NCBI GenBank assembly: GCA_021736615.1
Contig: JAIPFN010000269.1
Span: forward strand, 1 to 8,050
Length of the DNA stretch: 8,050 bases
Direction: 5' to 3'
From: Phycisphaerae bacterium
GTDB taxonomy: Bacteria; Planctomycetota; Phycisphaerae; Sedimentisphaerales; Anaerohalosphaeraceae
Shown: positions 5,017 through 8,050 of the stretch, piece by piece
Layout of the letters: every line of letters starts with the position of its first letter
Numbering within the stretch: position 1 is the stretch's first letter
Notes under the pieces: model-generated
Told to the model about the DNA's origin: nothing
Databases searched by the model: none
What the model saw: the letters and a program-made list of their open reading frames with translations, nothing else
Position numbers and translations under genes: made by a program

Positions 5017-5850
5017 ATGGGTATTTACGAGAGAGACTACAATAGAGACGGTTATCGCGGCGGGTCGGGCGGTGTGCGAATATCGCTGCCGCCTATAACA
5101 CCGGTTGTTAAATGGCTGCTCATCATTAATTTTTCTGTATTCATTGTCTCGTTACTTGGCCCAATAGGCGAATTACTTGGCAAATGGTTTGCTGTTTCAA
5201 CGATGACCGTCTCCCAGTCATTTCAGTTGTGGAGAGTAATTACATATCAGTTTCTTCATGCCGATGTCTGGCATGTAGTGTTTAATATGATCGGGCTGTA
5301 CTTTTTTGGCCCGAGACTGGAAAGTCTATGGTCGAGCAGGAGATTTCTCAAATTCTATCTGATCTGCGGAGCGATGGGAGGTTTCTTGTACCCGTTACTG
5401 TATCACGCCGGATTCCCGGGAATGACTCCTGGTTACCTGATCGGTGCATCAGGAGCGGTATTAGGTATTATCGCGGCGTGTGCTATCATGTTTCCTCATG
5501 TAAAGGTTTATATCTACGGGATTATCCCCATACCTTTGATAATTCTTGCAGGAATATTGGTATTGGTCAGCATGGTCGGCCTCTTTACAGGGGGCAACAA
5601 AGGAGGAGAAGCAGCACACCTGGCAGGAATGGCAGTCGGTGCGATATATGTTTTGTGGCAGCCCTGGGTTCAGACTACCCGCATTAAGATGAACGAGGGC
5701 AGATGGAAAAAGAAGATTGTCGAGGAACGCGAGCTTCATGCTACCGTCGATCAAATACTGGACAAAGTTCATAAATCAGGAATGAAGAGCCTGACCAGGA
5801 AAGAAAAACAGATACTTAAAAAGGCGACCGAACAAGAGCAACGCAAATAA
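5017..5850 (+). CDS. Rhomboid family intramembrane serine protease
   Basis: 277 aa; ATG 5017 with AAAGG 6 nt upstream. An inner-membrane protease that cleaves transmembrane segments within the bilayer using a Ser-His dyad. All key features are present: W72-R73 of the L1 loop, H81-x4-H86-x3-N90 (oxyanion-hole region, as H150/N154 of GlpG), the catalytic serine S145 in GASG, and catalytic H201 in EAAHLAGMAVG. Six hydrophobic segments lie at about 31-50, 82-98, 111-130, 141-159, 163-190 and 197-215. The first 28 residues are polar (Arg/Gly/Tyr-rich) and cytosolic. After the membrane core a charged cytosolic tail (about 220-277) carries ILDKVHKSGMKSLTRKEKQI (247-266), a conserved segment seen at the C-terminus of many bacterial rhomboids (DUF6576-like, from memory). 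The gene is divergent from bioF and seems monocistronic, with a hairpin terminator right after the stop. The substrate cannot be predicted from the window. Confidence 0.97.
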   Translation: MGIYERDYNRDGYRGGSGGVRISLPPITPVVKWLLIINFSVFIVSLLGPIGELLGKWFAVSTMTVSQSFQLWRVITYQFLHADVWHVVFNMIGLYFFGPRLESLWSSRRFLKFYLICGAMGGFLYPLLYHAGFPGMTPGYLIGASGAVLGIIAACAIMFPHVKVYIYGIIPIPLIILAGILVLVSMVGLFTGGNKGGEAAHLAGMAVGAIYVLWQPWVQTTRIKMNEGRWKKKIVEERELHATVDQILDKVHKSGMKSLTRKEKQILKKATEQEQRK

Positions 5851-5851
5851 A

Positions 5852-5881
5852 AAATGCTTCGACCAAAAAGCCGAAGCATTT
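5852..5881. terminator. Bidirectional terminator between rhomboid and lipoprotein genes
   Basis: The 10-bp stem AAATGCTTCG (5852-5861) with CGAAGCATTT (5872-5881) has a 10-nt loop. On the minus strand it ends in TTTTTT, a good U-tract for the lipoprotein gene whose stop is about 50 nt upstream. On the plus strand the trailing sequence is only TTTAATAATAAAT, so it is weaker for the rhomboid gene, which ends one base before the hairpin. Confidence 0.85.
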
Positions 5882-5910
5882 AATAATAAATCATCGTTCG
5901 TAAATTCCAA

Positions 5911-5932
5911 CCTGGCCGCAAGGGCGGTTTGG
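5911..5932. repeat. GC-rich imperfect hairpin beside the lipoprotein stop codon
   Basis: The core CCGC-AAGG-GCGG (5916-5927) is extended by G-T wobbles and a CC/GG pair to 5911-5932, with one mismatch. It starts 1 nt beyond the minus-strand stop codon at 5936-5934. Its minus strand shares the 11-mer CGCCCTTGCGG with the plus-strand hairpin at 1314-1324, suggesting a common small palindromic repeat; chance is not excluded. Confidence 0.4.
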
Positions 5933-5933
5933 T

Positions 5934-7805
5934 TTAGTAGTTCGGGTCGCCGCCGGCAGAGTTTGTATTTATTAAGGCGGTTTCGTCAAAGCCCTTTTTC
6001 AAAGCAGCCTTAAGCTGAATCAGTTCCGGCATTAATATCCTGTCAAACGCCTCGGGATCCTTGCCTGGTGCCATGGTCTCTAATTCCAGAATGAACTTTT
6101 TAACCGCGGCTTCTTTTTGGTCGGCGCCTTTAAGTTTATTCCATCCCTGGAACTTCTTGCGAACTTCTTCGTAATATCCGGCAAGATCAACCCTCAGTTC
6201 GGGTATCCAATCTATCTCGCCGCCCCACATTTTCCCTGTGATCGAACTGCTAAACATCGGGTCGCATTCTTTTGCCTTCTTGACCAGCTTTTCGGCATCT
6301 GCGGAAGCATTGTCAGAAATGTCAAAAAACCTGGTTTGTTGAGCTTTGTCCGGCGTAGTTGATCCGAGATATTCGGCAAGAGTCATTTTGCCGAAAAGTG
6401 CCAGTATATGGCTCTTGCACACCGTACAGTCAAAGTTTCCGCTTGCAGAGATGCCTTCGTATTCTTTCGCGGCGAGGTCATAATTTTTTAATGCAGCATT
6501 AGCGTGTTCATCTGCTGTCGTCGAAGCCGCACTGACTATCTTCTCAAGATTACCCGCTGTCGCGGCATCTGCGGCGGCAATGATAGATTTGATCCTGGAG
6601 ATAAGATTCTTTTGTGTTCTCACGCCTTCGGCATATACCCCGGCTTTCCACAAATAGCACGCCGCCTTACGATTTTTAGCGGTCAGAGTGCTTGCGCCGC
6701 GTTTGACTTTTTCGTATTGCCCCAACGCTTGATCGAGCAGGGCGGTTACCTTGTCGAATTCGGTAAGGTAATCTTTCAAAGCCGCCGACGTTCCTTTGAT
6801 ATAATTCGAGACCGACTCGGCATGGGCGTTATATTTACTTTCGATCTCAGTTAAATCGGCGGTAAGCTTAGCGTTTCCGCCTGCCGAGGTTATAGCTTCT
6901 ATTTTATCTTTGACGGCAGATATGTCGGCAATGATCTTTTCGACTACAGGTGCAGTTATCGCTGCACGGCTGTCAAGGATCGTTATTTTGTCCTTAGCTG
7001 CCTGCAAATCCATCGAATACTTTTTCTTCGACAATCGCAGATCGAAAGCCTCGTTTTGTAGTGCAAGCTTTTCGTCACCCGACAAAGCGTCAGCGGCGCG
7101 AAGTTTTTCCATGGCTGACTTTTCTATTAGGTTTGCCATTTCGGCGGCTGTATTAGCTTCGGATTTCAGTTCTTTTATCTTTCGTTCGATCTCGGCAAGC
7201 TTATTTTCCTCTGCGTTGAGTTTTGCTTTAAGTCCGGGATAATCATCCGAACCGCCGTCAAGAACGTCAGTGAGCTGCTGCATTTCTTTTTCATTAGCAT
7301 CGATCATTTCCTGACGCTGTGCCTTGGAAGTCGCAAGGTCTCCCATAAGCAGCACGCTGCTGGAGATTTTGTCTATGAAAGAATCGATCGGTGACGATAC
7401 ACCGACAAGGCCTGACTGTAAGTAAAGAGCTTCGCCAAAAAGAATATTACCGCTGGTTATCAAAGCCGGAGTTTCAGTATTGCCGGGGATACGACTTTTT
7501 CGCAGAGAATTTTCAATTTCGGCCCGGGCTTGCTCAAAGCTGTCTGAGATCAGTTTTTGGGCTTTATCGAACTGTTCCTGTGAAATGGCCGCAGCACCGT
7601 CAATATTACCGTTTTTGACGGCTTCTGAGGCAGCACGGTCGCCTTCGTGGACAATAAGCCTTGCCTTTTTCCTGCTGTCGGAAATAATAGATCGAGCCTG
7701 TTCGGAACTCTTTCTAACTTCCCTGGCTGCCTCTCTCTCGGGTTTTTCTGAACATCCGCTCATCAGGATAGAAACAGACACTGCAATAAATAGTGTATAA
7801 CGCAT
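5934..7805 (-). CDS. Large helical lipoprotein of unknown function
   Basis: 623 aa from ATG 7805. The frame also has a TTG at 7808, which sits at a better distance (8 nt) from the AAGG at 7820-7817; the two starts differ by one residue. Residues 1-18 are a lipoprotein signal ending M-S-G-C, with lipidated C18 followed by Ser-Glu, so the protein is probably anchored in the inner or outer membrane facing the periplasm. I recognise no family. Residues 22-105 are charged helix containing a duplicated motif (34-52 and 79-97, both with ISDS followed by A-R). Residues about 158-275 and 285-370 are Lys/Glu/Ala-rich and predicted coiled coil. Residues about 380-600 look like helical-hairpin, TPR-like repeats (ACYLWKAGVYAEG, ALKNYDLAAKEYEG, CKSHILALFGKMTLAEYLG). 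C460 and C463 form a C-T-V-C pair; other mature cysteines are C383 and C514. Structure suggests a periplasmic scaffold or envelope-associated assembly protein, but this is inference. It is a single-gene unit with its own strong promoter and terminator. Confidence 0.82.
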   Translation of the reverse strand: MRYTLFIAVSVSILMSGCSEKPEREAAREVRKSSEQARSIISDSRKKARLIVHEGDRAASEAVKNGNIDGAAAISQEQFDKAQKLISDSFEQARAEIENSLRKSRIPGNTETPALITSGNILFGEALYLQSGLVGVSSPIDSFIDKISSSVLLMGDLATSKAQRQEMIDANEKEMQQLTDVLDGGSDDYPGLKAKLNAEENKLAEIERKIKELKSEANTAAEMANLIEKSAMEKLRAADALSGDEKLALQNEAFDLRLSKKKYSMDLQAAKDKITILDSRAAITAPVVEKIIADISAVKDKIEAITSAGGNAKLTADLTEIESKYNAHAESVSNYIKGTSAALKDYLTEFDKVTALLDQALGQYEKVKRGASTLTAKNRKAACYLWKAGVYAEGVRTQKNLISRIKSIIAAADAATAGNLEKIVSAASTTADEHANAALKNYDLAAKEYEGISASGNFDCTVCKSHILALFGKMTLAEYLGSTTPDKAQQTRFFDISDNASADAEKLVKKAKECDPMFSSSITGKMWGGEIDWIPELRVDLAGYYEEVRKKFQGWNKLKGADQKEAAVKKFILELETMAPGKDPEAFDRILMPELIQLKAALKKGFDETALINTNSAGGDPNY

Positions 7806-7941
7806 CAAAACAATCGCCTTAAATAGCTATTTTCATTAATAATTAACCAGAGATCGAAAAATCGTTCAAATTTCGGTAAAATAAATTACTTGAAAAGAGA
7901 ATTATGAAATACACCTTGTAATTCATGGAATGCAATACTAT

Positions 7942-7971
7942 ATGATACTTTCAAAGCACACTCTTTGTCAA
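7942..7971 (-). promoter_or_regulatory. Strong sigma70-type promoter of the lipoprotein gene
   Basis: On the minus strand a perfect TTGACA (7971-7966) is followed after 18 nt by TATCAT (7947-7942). Transcription would begin near 7935, giving an AT-rich leader of about 130 nt before the start codon. The rest of the stretch to the window end (7972-8050) shows no gene or other recognisable element. Confidence 0.7.
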
Positions 7972-8050
7972 GTTTTTTTAACGCATATTACAGAGCATAA
8001 CCCGCCAAATTTTAATAACAAATCTCTCGCAAGATACTGTTCGGGCAGAT

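Noticed and set aside
6414..6431. C-T-V-C-K-S-H in the lipoprotein as a haem c attachment site
   Set aside because: The residue after the second Cys is Lys; C-x-x-C-K haem sites are known in NrfA-type nitrite reductases, and nothing else here resembles them.
7480..7800. Plus-strand 106-codon frame, and similar plus-strand frames at 6504-6854 and 6910-7242
   Set aside because: They are opposite the lipoprotein gene and lack ribosome sites and domain character; they are shadows of its codon usage.
7843..7926. 27-codon minus-strand frame (ATG at 7926) in the leader of the lipoprotein gene
   Set aside because: No Shine-Dalgarno, starts only about 9 nt after the predicted transcript start, and composition is that of AT-rich spacer.
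7952..7979. Plus-strand CAAAG/CTTTG hairpin followed by a T-run as a terminator
   Set aside because: A 5-bp stem separated from the T-run, no plus-strand gene upstream of it, and the bases are explained by the minus-strand promoter.

Overview
The window carries seven protein-coding genes. It reads as ordinary chromosomal DNA of a diderm (Gram-negative type) bacterium with moderate GC. The evidence is two lipoproteins with lipoboxes, a secreted protein with a signal peptide, a Wzc-type tyrosine kinase of exopolysaccharide export, and sigma70-like promoters. The loose style suggests Planctomycetota (Phycisphaerae) or a relative: long intergenic spacers with AT-rich heptad repeats, REP-like hairpins, and a secreted protein with a CBM9/DOMON-like domain. 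That placement is inference only. I see no phage, IS, CRISPR, tRNA or rRNA feature.

Layout. 1-665 (+) is the 3' end of a BY-kinase (Walker A, A' and B present), closed by a strong intrinsic terminator. 815-1075 (-) is a small acidic protein of unknown function with a GTG start and a strong Shine-Dalgarno. 1076-1456 is a 381-nt divergent spacer. It holds a candidate promoter, 18-bp inverted-repeat arms 145 nt apart, a tandem heptad repeat and a GC hairpin. 1457-2515 (+) is a secreted protein with a C-terminal CBM9/DOMON-like domain, followed 67 nt later by a FIST-domain lipoprotein (2583-3662, +). These two probably form an operon. 3681-3727 holds two perfect tandem hairpins between the FIST gene and the convergent bioF (3726-4886, -), and the second hairpin overlaps the bioF stop codon. 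4887-5016 is a divergent promoter region where a 21-bp AT-rich palindrome overlaps both -10 boxes. 5017-5850 (+) is a six-helix rhomboid protease. 5852-5881 is a bidirectional terminator. 5934-7805 (-) is a large helical lipoprotein of unknown function driven by a promoter with a perfect TTGACA box (7942-7971).

How the genes relate. Only the 1457-3662 pair looks functionally linked: both products are exported, and one carries a sugar/ligand-binding-type fold while the other carries a small-ligand sensor fold. The rest are apparently single-gene transcription units in alternating orientation, with hairpins at each convergent junction. bioF stands alone, without bioA, bioB or bioD in view. The items most worth a second look are the inverted-repeat leader at 1241-1421, the extracytoplasmic FIST protein, and the shared bioF/rhomboid operator-like palindrome. 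None of them proves a new system.
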